This document shows positions 53,417 through 62,938 of a stretch of 64,000 nt of DNA, one piece after another (position 1 is the stretch's first letter; each line of letters opens with the position of its first letter). The DNA lies in assembly GCA_036381615.1 (NCBI GenBank), contig DASVCL010000012.1, positions 1 to 64,000 of the forward strand. The letters run 5' to 3'. The notes beneath the pieces are model-generated. The model did not search any database. It had not been told where the DNA came from and was given only the letters and a program-made list of their open reading frames with translations. This DNA comes from CALANV01 sp036381615. GTDB taxonomy: Bacteria; Pseudomonadota; Alphaproteobacteria; CACIAM-22H2. Position numbers and translations under genes: made by a program.

Positions 53417-54199
53417 GTGGACCAGCCCCGCGCAATCCTGATCACCGGTGCCTCGAGCGGAATCGGCGAGGCGCTGGCGCGCATCTATGCCCGGGCCGGC
53501 ATCCTGCTTGCGTTGACCGGGCGGAACGCAGACCGCCTCGAAGCGGTCGCCGCCGCCTGCCGAGCCGCCGGCGCGCGCGTCGTCACGACGACAGTGGATG
53601 TGACCGACGCCGACGGCCTCGCCGCCTGGATCGATTCGGTCGATGCCGAAAGCCCGCTGGACCTGGTCATCGCCAACGCCGGCATATCCGCCGGGACGGG
53701 CGGCGACGGTGAGACCGCGGCACAGACACGGCGCATCTTCGAGGTCAATGTCGGCGGCGTCTTCAATACGGTGCTGCCGGTCATCCCCCGCATGGTCGCG
53801 CGAAGACGCGGCCAGATCGCGCTGATGGCCTCGCTTGCCTCGTTTCGCGGTTTTCCGGGCGCACCGGCCTATTGTGCCTCAAAGGCTGCCGTACGCGTCT
53901 GGGGCGAGGCGCTGCGCCCCGACCTCGCCCACTACGGTGTCGGGGTCACGGTAATCTGCCCCGGGTTCGTGATCAGCCGCATGACGGCTGTCAACAAGTT
54001 CCACATGCCGCTACTCATGCCGGCGGCGCGTGCGGCCGCGATCATCAAGCACGGTCTCGAACGCAACAAGGCGCGAATCAGCTTTCCCTGGCGTCTCTAC
54101 ATGCTGACACGGCTCATTGCGGCGCTGCCCGCCGGCCTGACGGACCCGCTCCTCACGCGCCTGCCGCGCAAGGGAAGCGCGACGACCGACCGGACCTGA
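53417..54199 (+). CDS. SDR family oxidoreductase
   Basis: This 260-residue NAD(P)-dependent protein has the cofactor motif TGASSGIG, NAG (IANAGISAG) and the catalytic Ser with YCASK (YxxxK). It therefore keeps a normal active site, unlike the SDR at 37079. A C-terminal tail (ISFPWRLYMLTRLIAALP) is amphipathic or membrane-associated, as in the DltE/YqjQ-like group that acts on lipids or fatty alcohols. It starts with GTG and is divergent from yicC. Confidence 0.87.
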   Translation: MDQPRAILITGASSGIGEALARIYARAGILLALTGRNADRLEAVAAACRAAGARVVTTTVDVTDADGLAAWIDSVDAESPLDLVIANAGISAGTGGDGETAAQTRRIFEVNVGGVFNTVLPVIPRMVARRRGQIALMASLASFRGFPGAPAYCASKAAVRVWGEALRPDLAHYGVGVTVICPGFVISRMTAVNKFHMPLLMPAARAAAIIKHGLERNKARISFPWRLYMLTRLIAALPAGLTDPLLTRLPRKGSATTDRT

Positions 54200-54294
54200 G
54201 GATCGCCCGGAACGCACGGCTTGTGGCCCCTGGAGGTCGGGTGCCCGAGCTATAAATTGGGCCGTTCGAGCCTCTGTCGGCCTCAAAGACCCCC

Positions 54295-55299
54295 TTAGTG
54301 ATAGCCGACCTCGCGGCGTACCTTGCCGCGAAAAACCCAGTAGGAGTACGCGGTGTACGCGAGCGTCGCCGGCAGCATGAAGGCGATACCGACCAGCAGG
54401 AACGCCTGGCTTCCGGGTGCCGACGCCGCCTCCCAGATCGTCACGGTGCGTGGGATGACGAATGGCCACAGACTTATCGCCAGCCCGCCATAGGACAGCA
54501 TGAAAAGCCCCATCGTGCAGACAAACGGCAGGACTTCCCGCCGCTGCTCGATGCTCTGCCACAGGCCGAATGCGAGGAGCGCTGTCAGGATCGGCACCGG
54601 CGACAGCAACGCGATATTCGGCCACGAGAACCAGCGCTGCGCAATCGCCGCATCGGTCAACGGGGTCCACAAGCTTACGAGCAGAATGAACGCCAGGACC
54701 GCGAGCAGGAGCTGACGGGCACGGTCATAGGCCCAACGCTGCAACGCCCCCTCGGTCTTCATGATCAGCCAGGTCGCGCCAAGCAGCGCATACCCGGCGA
54801 TCAGGCCCAGCCCGGTCATGATGGCGAATGGCCTTAGCCAATCGAACATGCCGCCCGCGAAATGTCGCCCCTCGACCTGGAAGCCCCCGATGAATCCGCC
54901 GAGGATGACGCCCTGCGCGAAAGTCGCGAGCAGCGACCCCCAATGGAACGACTTGTCCCACAAGTGGCGGCTCGTCCGTGCCTTGAAGCGGAATTCGAAG
55001 GCAACCCCTCGGAAGATGAGCGCGACCAGCATGAGCAGCACGGGAAAATAAAGCGCCGGCAGCAGGACGGCATATGCCAACGGAAACGCCGCAAGCAGGC
55101 CCGTGCCGCCCAGAACGAGCCACGTCTCGTTTCCGTCCCAGATCGGCGCCACCGAATTCATCATCAGGTCGCGCGAATCGTCATCAGGGGCGAACGGGAA
55201 CAGGATGCCGACCCCAAGGTCAAAGCCGTCCATCAGGACATACATGAAGACGCCGAAGGCGATGATTCCTGCCCAGATCAGCGTGAGGTCGACGGACAT
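54295..55299 (-). CDS. cydB: Cytochrome bd-type quinol oxidase subunit II (CydB/CioB)
   Basis: This 334-residue inner-membrane subunit has about eight helices. Family features are FGVFMYVLMDGFDLGVGIL, PIWDGNETWLVLGG and FEFRFKART. It partners CydA. The one-base gap to cydA shows co-translation. No CydX-like small subunit and no cydDC assembly transporter are next to it. Confidence 0.94.
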   Translation of the reverse strand: MSVDLTLIWAGIIAFGVFMYVLMDGFDLGVGILFPFAPDDDSRDLMMNSVAPIWDGNETWLVLGGTGLLAAFPLAYAVLLPALYFPVLLMLVALIFRGVAFEFRFKARTSRHLWDKSFHWGSLLATFAQGVILGGFIGGFQVEGRHFAGGMFDWLRPFAIMTGLGLIAGYALLGATWLIMKTEGALQRWAYDRARQLLLAVLAFILLVSLWTPLTDAAIAQRWFSWPNIALLSPVPILTALLAFGLWQSIEQRREVLPFVCTMGLFMLSYGGLAISLWPFVIPRTVTIWEAASAPGSQAFLLVGIAFMLPATLAYTAYSYWVFRGKVRREVGYH

Positions 55300-55300
55300 A

Positions 55301-56698
55301 TCAGCCTCCGCGATCCAGGCTCGCTTCCGGCACGGAGAGCGGACGCTTGCTGCTTTTGCCGATCCGCTCGTGTTCCGGCGCCGCTGCCGGCTCGGGACCA
55401 CGATGGACCAGACGTCTCATGTAATAGATCCCGGCCCCGAATATGACGGCGTAGACCAGCGCATAGACGACAAGCGACGCCAGCACGCCGAGAGCCGTGA
55501 TGGCAGGCGAACCGGCGTCGGCGGTTCGGAGCAGGCCGTATACGACCCAAGGCTGGCGGCCGACTTCGGTTACCGTCCAACCCGCGAGAACGGCAACGAA
55601 GCCGATCGGCACGCATGCAATGCACAACCGATGAAACCAGGCCGCGGCGTAGAGCCTCGCCTGCGCCCGCAGCCACAGGCTGGCAAGCGCCACGAAGAGC
55701 ATCACGAGTCCGAGCCCGACCATGAGGCGAAACGCCCAAAAGACGATCGGCACGTATGGTCGCTCTTCGGGCGGCCATTCACTGAGGCCCCGGACCACGC
55801 CATCGACGTCGTGGGTCAGGATGAGACTGCCGAGCTTCGGGACGGCGATTTCGGCGCGGTTCCTCTCCGCGTCCATGTCCGGCAAGGCGAACAGGATCAG
55901 CGGCGCACCGGCGCGGGTTTCCCAATGCGCCTCGATCGCCGCAACCTTCGCCGGCTGATGCTCGAACGTGTTGAGCCCATGCAGGTCGCCGAGAACAATC
56001 TGCACCGGCGCAAGAATCGTGACCAGCCACAAGGTCATCGAGAACATCGTGCGAGCCTCGTCCGAATGATGCCCGCGGCGGAGGTACGACGCGGCGACGC
56101 CGATCACGACGAACGCTGTGGTCAGGTACGCGGCCACCACCATGTGCAGGAACCGGTACGGAAACGACGGGTTGAAGACCGCCTCGTACCAGTTGGTGAC
56201 GTAGAATATCCCGTCGTGCAGTTCGAATCCCGCCGGCGTATGCATCCAGCTGTTCGCGGAAAGGATCCAGAACGCCGACATGAGCGTACCAAGCGCAACC
56301 ATGACGGTGGACAACACATGCGCGACCGGCGGCACGAGATTTCGACCGAATAGCATGACACCCAGGAACGTCGCCTCGAGGAAGAACGCCGTCAGCACTT
56401 CGTAACTGAGCAGCGGACCGAGGACGTTGGCAGTCATGTCCGAGAAACGGCTCCAGTTCGTGCCGAACTGGTACGACATGACGATTCCCGACACGACCCC
56501 CATGCCGAACGACACCGCGAATATCTTGGTCCAGAATTGCGACAGGTTTCGATAGACCGCGCGTTTGGTCCGCAGCCATTGAATCTCGAGGGCCGCAATG
56601 AACGAGGCAAGGCCGATGGTGAAGGCCGGAAACAGAATATGAAACGCGATCACGAATGCGAACTGCAGCCGCGACAGGAACAGCGCGTCGGATTCCAT
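55301..56698 (-). CDS. cydA: Cytochrome bd-type quinol oxidase subunit I (CydA/CioA)
   Basis: This 465-residue subunit carries haems b558, b595 and d and the quinol site, and reduces oxygen to water with high affinity without pumping protons. It starts with SRLQFAFVIAFHILFPAF, in which His20 is an axial ligand. The conserved region GVVSGIVMSYQFGTNWSRFSD and the second His region NPSFPYRFLHMVVAAYL are present. The Q-loop is short, so it belongs to the cyanide-insensitive (CIO) branch. It lies in a block that interrupts the usual mltG-yicC order. Confidence 0.94.
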   Translation of the reverse strand: MESDALFLSRLQFAFVIAFHILFPAFTIGLASFIAALEIQWLRTKRAVYRNLSQFWTKIFAVSFGMGVVSGIVMSYQFGTNWSRFSDMTANVLGPLLSYEVLTAFFLEATFLGVMLFGRNLVPPVAHVLSTVMVALGTLMSAFWILSANSWMHTPAGFELHDGIFYVTNWYEAVFNPSFPYRFLHMVVAAYLTTAFVVIGVAASYLRRGHHSDEARTMFSMTLWLVTILAPVQIVLGDLHGLNTFEHQPAKVAAIEAHWETRAGAPLILFALPDMDAERNRAEIAVPKLGSLILTHDVDGVVRGLSEWPPEERPYVPIVFWAFRLMVGLGLVMLFVALASLWLRAQARLYAAAWFHRLCIACVPIGFVAVLAGWTVTEVGRQPWVVYGLLRTADAGSPAITALGVLASLVVYALVYAVIFGAGIYYMRRLVHRGPEPAAAPEHERIGKSSKRPLSVPEASLDRGG

Positions 56699-56969
56699 GC
56701 GCGCCCTCCGATGCTCAAGTTCTTCCGTGCCCAAAGCACCGCGTCGGCAGGAAGCATGCGGGCTCCGGACATGCTCCGGCCAAATCGAACAAGCGCGGCT
56801 CACGCCCCGTTCCACGTCAGTATATGAGGATCACACGGAGATGGCTTCGATTACGTTGAACAAAGCGGGCGGCTCAACCGCGACCACTGACGATCGAAGC
56901 TGCGCAGTTCGTCGCAGCATTGCGAATTAACTCTCCCGCACGAGTTCATTCGGGAGCCCGGCTCGATAT

Positions 56970-57749
56970 ATGGCAACGCAGGACAAAATCTCAGAGCGAA
57001 GCGAGGGATTCTCCTTGGCGTTTCCAGCTTGGCAGTGGCGGATATTCAAGCGGGCAGTCGGGCGAAAGAACCGCTTCAAGCCGTTCAGCCGTGCATTCGG
57101 AAGCGAGCGCGGACGTCCGATCGATCGATTCTATATCGACCGCTTCATCGAGGCTGAGTCCGCGGCGATCTGCGGGCGCGTTCTTGAAATCGGCGACGAC
57201 AATTACACGCGGCGCTTCGGCGGGACGCGCGTCACGCGGTCGGACGTTCTGTTCCCGACACCAGGCAATCCCGCCGCAACGATCGTCGCCGATCTATGCG
57301 ATGCCCGTAACATTCCGGATCGAAGCTTCGACTGCATCATCCTGACCCAGGTCTTGCAGTACATCTACGATCACCATGCCGCCGTGCGAACGCTCCACCG
57401 GATACTCAAGCCCGGCGGCACGGTGCTTGCAACCCTCCCCTTCATCTCCGCGTTCAGCGGCAAGGATCATCAGCTTTGGGGAGAGCACTGGCGGTACACG
57501 TCAAAGGCTGCCCGCCGAATGTTCGTGGATGTGTTCGGCGACGACAACGTGCACGTGAGGAGCTACGGCAACCTGCTTACGGTCACCGCCTTCCTGCACG
57601 GCTTCGCCGTCGAGGACCTCGACCCCGACGACTTCACGTACGACGATCCGCTGATCGAGATGATCTCCACCGTGAAGGCGTCGAAGCCAATGCCGCGGAT
57701 CCAGCCGGCACACATGCCGGGGACGGAGATGGCCGGCACGGAAGCATAG
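56970..57749 (+). CDS. SAM-dependent methyltransferase, type 11-like
   Basis: This 259-residue class I methyltransferase has a SAM motif CGRVLEIGDDNYTRRFG and motif FDCIILTQVLQYIYD, followed by LKPGGTVLATLP. The N-terminus RGRPIDRFYIDRFI is typical of a subgroup found with sugar or capsule genes. It stands alone, convergent with mltG with ten bases between the stops. The substrate is unknown. It looks newly placed in an otherwise conserved core region. Confidence 0.82.
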   Translation: MATQDKISERSEGFSLAFPAWQWRIFKRAVGRKNRFKPFSRAFGSERGRPIDRFYIDRFIEAESAAICGRVLEIGDDNYTRRFGGTRVTRSDVLFPTPGNPAATIVADLCDARNIPDRSFDCIILTQVLQYIYDHHAAVRTLHRILKPGGTVLATLPFISAFSGKDHQLWGEHWRYTSKAARRMFVDVFGDDNVHVRSYGNLLTVTAFLHGFAVEDLDPDDFTYDDPLIEMISTVKASKPMPRIQPAHMPGTEMAGTEA

Positions 57750-57759
57750 GACGGGCCGG

Positions 57760-58746
57760 CTACTTCGGGTCCGGCGTCCGCTGCCTCTCCGTCTCGCGAA
57801 AGAGCTGGACGTTACGATTGTGCTCTGCCAGCGTGCGCGCGAACAGGTGCCGGCCAGAGCCGTCCGCGACGAAGTAGAGTTCGTCGGTCTGGAGAGGATT
57901 GAGCACGGCTGCCAGCGCGGCACGCCCCGGATTTGCAATCGGCGTGGGCGGCAGCCCGGAAATGACATACGTATTCCAAGGATGCGGCGTCTCGAGATCC
58001 GCGCGCGTCAGCGCCCGGTCGAGCGGCCCCTGCCCGTTCGTGAGGCCATAGATCACGGTCGGATCCGCCTGGAGGCGCATCCCCCGTCGCAAACGGTTGA
58101 TGAACACGGCGGCGATCCGCGGACGTTCGTCGGGTACCGCCGTTTCCTTCTCGACGATCGAAGCGAGAATGACGGCCTGCGCGGGCGTCGCAAGCGGAAG
58201 GTTCGGGGCGCGATTGGCCCAGAGCTCGGCGAGCGTCTCGCGCATGGCGCGGCGCTGACGTTCGAGCATCCGTTCGCGCGAATCGCCCCAGCTGTAGAAG
58301 TAGGTATCCGGCAGCAATTCTCCCTCGCCGGGAACCGATCCGATCTGGCCGTGGAGCCCCTCTGCCGATTCGAGAAGGGCGATCGCCTGTCTGGTCGTGA
58401 AGCCTTCGGGCAACGTCAACCGGCGCACGACCGTTCGACCGCTTGCGATCAGCCTGGCGGCGGCGCGAGGCGAAACGGCCGCCGGGAAGGCGTACTCGCC
58501 GGCCTTAAGCTCCCGCCAGGTACCGTCCAGGCGGCTCCCCACCCTAAAGGGAATCGGCCCGGCGATTACCCCACGCTCGGTCAGCAATCGCGCGATCTGG
58601 TCGGTGCCGGCACCGCGTGGAATCACGACGTTGACCGGCGCGACGAGCGGCCCGGGGGCCTGATAGCGGTACCAGATCCAGCCGATGGCGCCGACGGCGA
58701 CCAGCGCGAGCGCGACAATTGCGGCGAGACGTAGGGACCTAGTCAG
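57760..58746 (-). CDS. mltG: Endolytic transglycosylase MltG, probable CTG start
   Basis: This protein of about 328 residues cuts nascent glycan strands at the inner membrane. The YceG domain shows LPEGFTTRQAIALLE, GELLPDTYFYSWGD, ASIVEKETAVPDERP (catalytic Glu) and RLQADPTVIYGL. The first canonical start, GTG 58626, would remove the membrane helix. The frame continues upstream with (L)TRSLRLAAIVALALVAVGA and APGPLVAPVNVVIPRGAG, as in relatives. CTG at 58746 overlaps the fabF stop as CTGA and is the best guess. Confidence 0.93.
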   Translation of the reverse strand: MTRSLRLAAIVALALVAVGAIGWIWYRYQAPGPLVAPVNVVIPRGAGTDQIARLLTERGVIAGPIPFRVGSRLDGTWRELKAGEYAFPAAVSPRAAARLIASGRTVVRRLTLPEGFTTRQAIALLESAEGLHGQIGSVPGEGELLPDTYFYSWGDSRERMLERQRRAMRETLAELWANRAPNLPLATPAQAVILASIVEKETAVPDERPRIAAVFINRLRRGMRLQADPTVIYGLTNGQGPLDRALTRADLETPHPWNTYVISGLPPTPIANPGRAALAAVLNPLQTDELYFVADGSGRHLFARTLAEHNRNVQLFRETERQRTPDPK

Positions 58747-60005
58747 TGCAGCGCCGAGAAAATGAGCGAGGCGTTGGTTCCGCCGAAGCCGAACGAGTTC
58801 GACAGCGCATAGCGAACCGGCCGCTCCTTGGCCTGATGCGGAACCAGATCGATGTCGCAGCCTGGCGACGGATTGTCGAGATTACGCGTCGGCGGCACGA
58901 CCTGATCACGGATCGCGAGGATGGAGAAAATCGCCTCCACGCTACCGGCCGCGCCCAGGAGGTGGCCGATCGCCGATTTCGTCGACGACATCGACAGCTT
59001 GTTGGCATGGTCGCCGAACAGCCGCTTTACGGCACCGAGCTCGATTTCGTCGCCCAGCGGCGTCGAGGTACCATGCGCATTGATGTAGTCGATCGCTTCC
59101 GGGTTGAGCTTGGCACGCTTGAGAGCGTTCCGCATCGCCCGGTACGCGCCGTCACCGTTCTCCGCCGGCGCCGTGATATGATACGCATCGCCGGAAAGCC
59201 CGTAACCGACGACTTCCGCGTAGATCTTCGCGCCGCGCTTCTTCGCGTGCTCGTACTCCTCGAGCACCACCACGCCGGCCCCCTCGCCCATTACGAATCC
59301 GTCCCGGTCCCTGTCCCAAGGGCGCGAGGCGCGTGGCGGGTCGTCGTTGAAGTTCGTCGACAAGGCGCGCGCGGCAGCGAAACCGGCAATGCCCAGCCGG
59401 CAAACGGCCGCTTCCGCCCCGCCGGCGATCATGACATCCGCATCGTCGAGTTGGATCAACCGTGCCGCATCACCGATCGCATGGGCGCCGGTCGAGCACG
59501 CCGTCACGACGGAGTGGTTCGGTCCCTTGAAGCCGTATTTGATCGAGACGTGACCTGAAGCCAGATTGATGAGCGCCGACGGGATGAAGAAGGGACTGAT
59601 GCGGCGCGGCCCCTTCTCCTTCAGGGTGATCGAACCGTCGTAGATCGAGGGAAGACCGCCGATACCCGAGCCGATCATCACGCCGGTGCGTTCGCGGGCA
59701 TCGTCCGTCTCCGGCTTCCAGCCGGAATCCTCGATGGCCTGGGTCGCGGCGGCGATCGCAAAGATGATGAACTCGTCCATCTTGCGCTGTTCCTTGGGCG
59801 GCACCCAATCGTCCGCATTGAACAGCCCCGATGCCGTGTCGCCTCGCGGCACCTGCCCGGCAACCTTGGCCGGCAGATCGGAGACGTCGAAGGATTGAAT
59901 TCCACGCAATCCCGATTCGCCAGCGATCAACCGCTTCCAGGTAGCTTCCACGCCGCAACCGAGCGGCGTGACCAATCCAAGCCCCGTGACGACAACCCGT
60001 CTCAT
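58743..60005 (-). CDS. fabF: Beta-ketoacyl-ACP synthase II
   Basis: This 420-residue condensing enzyme elongates acyl-ACP. The catalytic Cys is in VTACSTGAHAIGDA and the His residues are in NAHGTSTPLGD and SAIGHLLGAAG. The start at 60005 (or 60008, an adjacent ATG) has GGAGAA upstream and gives the usual RRVVVTGLGLVTPLG. It follows acpP by 77 bases. The stop overlaps the likely mltG start. Confidence 0.97.
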   Translation of the reverse strand: MRRVVVTGLGLVTPLGCGVEATWKRLIAGESGLRGIQSFDVSDLPAKVAGQVPRGDTASGLFNADDWVPPKEQRKMDEFIIFAIAAATQAIEDSGWKPETDDARERTGVMIGSGIGGLPSIYDGSITLKEKGPRRISPFFIPSALINLASGHVSIKYGFKGPNHSVVTACSTGAHAIGDAARLIQLDDADVMIAGGAEAAVCRLGIAGFAAARALSTNFNDDPPRASRPWDRDRDGFVMGEGAGVVVLEEYEHAKKRGAKIYAEVVGYGLSGDAYHITAPAENGDGAYRAMRNALKRAKLNPEAIDYINAHGTSTPLGDEIELGAVKRLFGDHANKLSMSSTKSAIGHLLGAAGSVEAIFSILAIRDQVVPPTRNLDNPSPGCDIDLVPHQAKERPVRYALSNSFGFGGTNASLIFSALH

Positions 60006-60082
60006 CATCGTTCTCCGTCGCGAAGGCTCACGCCTTCGGGGATCCACCGCATCGAGCTGCGGCACTCACGCGCCGGATCCCT

Positions 60083-60316
60083 CTATTTGTGCTGCTCGAT
60101 GTAGGCGATCGCGTCCTTGACGGTCGTGATCTTCTCGGCGGCGTCGTCGGGGATCTCGCAGCCGAACTCTTCCTCGAATGCCATCACAAGCTCGACCGTA
60201 TCGAGGCTGTCGGCCCCCAGGTCATCGACAAAGCTTGCGTTCTCCGTAACCTTCGACTCGTCTACCCCCAGATGCTCGACCACGATCTTTTTGACCCGCT
60301 CTGCGACGTCGCTCAT
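60083..60316 (-). CDS. acpP: Acyl carrier protein
   Basis: This 77-residue acidic protein carries growing acyl chains on a phosphopantetheine at Ser in GADSLDTVELVMAFEEEF. Length and sequence are normal for alphaproteobacterial AcpP. A gap of 171 bases to fabG upstream leaves room for its own promoter. Confidence 0.98.
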   Translation of the reverse strand: MSDVAERVKKIVVEHLGVDESKVTENASFVDDLGADSLDTVELVMAFEEEFGCEIPDDAAEKITTVKDAIAYIEQHK

Positions 60317-60487
60317 CGCCTTTCACCTTTCGCTCTTTGCGGCTGTAAAGTTTTGAATTTGGTTGTCCGCCCCAAGCCCGGCGAGATCGGCCGGACGGCG
60401 CGAGGCGCGGTTTGGTAACACAAACGAGGTGCCTTGACCAGCGTCGCGAGGGGGCACGGCGGACACCGGATCATCCAGTAAAAACAA

Positions 60488-61225
60488 TCATATCATGGCC
60501 ATTCCGCCGTTAACGTGCAAGGTCTGGCCCGTCACGTAGGCGGCAGCGTCGCTGGCAAGGTAGACAACGGCCCCCGCGATGTCAGCCGGATCCCCCAGGC
60601 GGCCCGCCGGGATCGCCGCCTTGAGGCGCTCGACCTGTTCCGCCGGCAGCACATCGGTCATGGCCGTCGTAATGAACCCTGGCGCAACGCAATTCACGGT
60701 AATTCCGCGCGACGCAACTTCCTGGGCGAGTGCCTTCGACATCCCGATCATCCCGGCTTTGGCCGCCGCATAGTTGGCCTGACCGGGATTGCCTGTCACG
60801 CCGACGATCGAGGTGATGCCGATCACCCGCCCCCAACGGCGCTTCATCATGCCGCGGAGCGAGGCCCGTGCCAGCCGGAAAGCTGCCGTGAGATTGACGT
60901 CGAGAACCGCCTGCCAATCCTCGTCCTTCATCCGGATCGCCAGGCCGTCGCGCGTAAGCCCGGCATTGTTGACGAGAATATCGATCTGACCGAATGCCGC
61001 CTCGGCATCCTTGAACAAGGTATCGACACGATCCAGCTGCCCGAGATCGCCCGAAACGACGGCCGTTCGCTCGCCGAGTTCGCGGGCCAAAGCCTCCAGC
61101 GAGTCGGTGCGCCGGCCGGACAGCACGACCTTGGCCCCGGCCTTATGCAACGCGCGGGCAATCGCCCCGCCAATGCCGCCCGAAGCTCCGGTCACGAGCG
61201 CATGCTTCCCGGTCAGATCGAACAT
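60488..61225 (-). CDS. fabG: 3-oxoacyl-ACP reductase FabG
   Basis: This 245-residue SDR carries out the first reduction of each fatty-acid cycle with NADPH. It has TGASGGIGGAIA, NNAGLTRDGLAIRM and the full active site Ser with NYAAAKAG (YxxxK). The ATG at 61225 follows GGGGGA. It lies 64 bases after fabD on the same strand. Confidence 0.96.
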   Translation of the reverse strand: MFDLTGKHALVTGASGGIGGAIARALHKAGAKVVLSGRRTDSLEALARELGERTAVVSGDLGQLDRVDTLFKDAEAAFGQIDILVNNAGLTRDGLAIRMKDEDWQAVLDVNLTAAFRLARASLRGMMKRRWGRVIGITSIVGVTGNPGQANYAAAKAGMIGMSKALAQEVASRGITVNCVAPGFITTAMTDVLPAEQVERLKAAIPAGRLGDPADIAGAVVYLASDAAAYVTGQTLHVNGGMAMI

Positions 61226-61289
61226 GTGGTCCCCCACGTTGCAACAGCGTTGTTGGCGTCGCGTCCGGTCGACGACGTTCCCGAAACGG

Positions 61290-62231
61290 TCAAATCGTCT
61301 TGAGGAAGGCCTCGATATCTGCCGGCCCCTGGACGGAGATTCCCGTGAGCTCGGGATCGATTCGGCGCACGAGACCGGTCAACACCTTGCCCGCGCCGAT
61401 TTCGACCAAGGTCGAGACTCCCTGTCCCTTCATGTAGATGACGCTTTCGCGCCAGCGAACCAGGCCGGTAACCTGCTGGACGAGCAGCTTGCGTATCGTC
61501 TCTGGGTCGCTGACGGCCGACGCGGTCACGTTCGCCACGATCGGCACGCGCGGCGGCGCGATGGTGATCCCCGCCAGCGCCTCCGCCATGACATCTGCAG
61601 CAGGTTTCATCAAGGCGCAATGGAACGGCGCGCTGACGGGCAGCATGATGGCGCGCTTGCCGCCCCTCGCCTTGGCAATTTCCACCGCCCGTTCAACCGC
61701 TGCACGCGCGCCGCTGACCACCACCTGTCCCGGCGCATTGTCGTTTGCCGCGTCGCAGACGTCGCCCTGCCGCGCCTCTTCGGCCACCGCCATAGCCGTC
61801 TCGAGGTCCAGCCCGAGCAGAGCCGCCATCGCCCCCTCACCGACCGGAACCGCCTGCTGCATCGCCTCGCCACGCCGTCGCAGGAGCCGTGCGGCATCTG
61901 CGAGCGGAATGGCACCGGCGGCGGCGAGCGCCGTGTACTCACCGAGCGAATGCCCCGCGACGAACGAGGCAACCTTCGGAAGATCCACCCCTCCCTCGCG
62001 CTCCAGCACACGCAGAACGGCAATGCTTACGGCCATCAGGGCCGGTTGAGCATTGGCCGTCAGCGTCAGGTCGGACTCGGGACCTTCGAACATCAATTTC
62101 GAGAGCCGCTGCTTCAGCGCATCATCGACTTCTTCGAAAACCTCGCGTGCCGGTGCGAACGCTGCGGCAAGGTCACGCCCCATCCCGACAGCCTGCGACC
62201 CCTGACCCGGAAATGTGAATGCGCGTGCCAT
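61290..62231 (-). CDS. fabD: Malonyl CoA-acyl carrier protein transacylase
   Basis: This 313-residue enzyme loads malonyl onto ACP. It starts ARAFTFPGQGSQAVGMG, has the nucleophile Ser in GHSLGEYTALAAAG and the catalytic His in SAPFHCALM. ATG 62231 gives the usual N-terminus; ATG 62240 would add three residues. It is the first gene of the fab cluster and divergent from phnN. Confidence 0.96.
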   Translation of the reverse strand: MARAFTFPGQGSQAVGMGRDLAAAFAPAREVFEEVDDALKQRLSKLMFEGPESDLTLTANAQPALMAVSIAVLRVLEREGGVDLPKVASFVAGHSLGEYTALAAAGAIPLADAARLLRRRGEAMQQAVPVGEGAMAALLGLDLETAMAVAEEARQGDVCDAANDNAPGQVVVSGARAAVERAVEIAKARGGKRAIMLPVSAPFHCALMKPAADVMAEALAGITIAPPRVPIVANVTASAVSDPETIRKLLVQQVTGLVRWRESVIYMKGQGVSTLVEIGAGKVLTGLVRRIDPELTGISVQGPADIEAFLKTI

Positions 62232-62374
62232 TGGCGGCATAATCCCATGGTGGTAAAGCGGGGCTCACGTACTGGGGCTGAGCGGCGAAGTCAAGCCAGC
62301 GTGCGACCCGGGGCCGATACCGGCAACCGGTAATGTCGCGCGAATTTTCAGGTGCGGTAGATGGGGGATTGGAG

Positions 62375-62938
62375 ATGGCATCTGAAACGGGCAGGCTCGT
62401 CTACGTCATGGGACCATCCGGCGCCGGCAAGGACTCGGTCCTGCGCGAGGCGAGAAGCCGTATCGACGGGCGCTATCCGGTCGCCTTCGCGCATCGCTAC
62501 ATTACGCGGCCGCCGACTGCCGGCGACGAAAATCACGTCGCGGTAACCGTCGCCGAATTCGAACTGCGCCGCGCCCGGGGGCTTTTCGCCATGTCGTGGA
62601 AGGCGCACGGCCTGCTTTATGGCATCGGCATCGAAGTCGAGCAGTGGCAAAGGGCCGGCCTGGTCGTCGTCGTCAGCGGATCGCGTCAGCATTTTCAGGA
62701 GAATCTGACGACCGCCTGCGACGTGGTACCAGTGCTCATTACGGCCGATACGGCCACGCTGGCGCGCCGGCTTTCAGCCCGTGGCCGGGAGAGCGATCAG
62801 GCGGTGACGGATCGCCTAAGTCGCGGTGCTTCCTTCAAAGTCACACATCCGAACTTGGTCACGATCGACAATTCAGGTGCGCTCGAACATGCCGGACAGC
62901 GGCTCGCCGATTTGATCGTCTCGTTGATATCCCGTTAG
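62375..62938 (+). CDS. phnN: Ribose 1,5-bisphosphokinase PhnN
   Basis: This 187-residue guanylate-kinase-like enzyme converts ribose 1,5-bisphosphate to PRPP, usually as the last step of phosphonate (C-P lyase) breakdown. The P-loop is VMGPSGAGKDSVL, followed by FAHRYITRPPTAGDENHVAV and SWKAHGLLYGIGIEVEQW. The ATG at 62375 lies behind GGGGGA. No other phn genes are nearby. Confidence 0.88.
   Translation: MASETGRLVYVMGPSGAGKDSVLREARSRIDGRYPVAFAHRYITRPPTAGDENHVAVTVAEFELRRARGLFAMSWKAHGLLYGIGIEVEQWQRAGLVVVVSGSRQHFQENLTTACDVVPVLITADTATLARRLSARGRESDQAVTDRLSRGASFKVTHPNLVTIDNSGALEHAGQRLADLIVSLISR

Noticed and set aside
56221..56240. GTTCGAATCCCGCC resembling a tRNA T-loop
   Set aside because: It lies in frame inside cydA and has no other tRNA arms.
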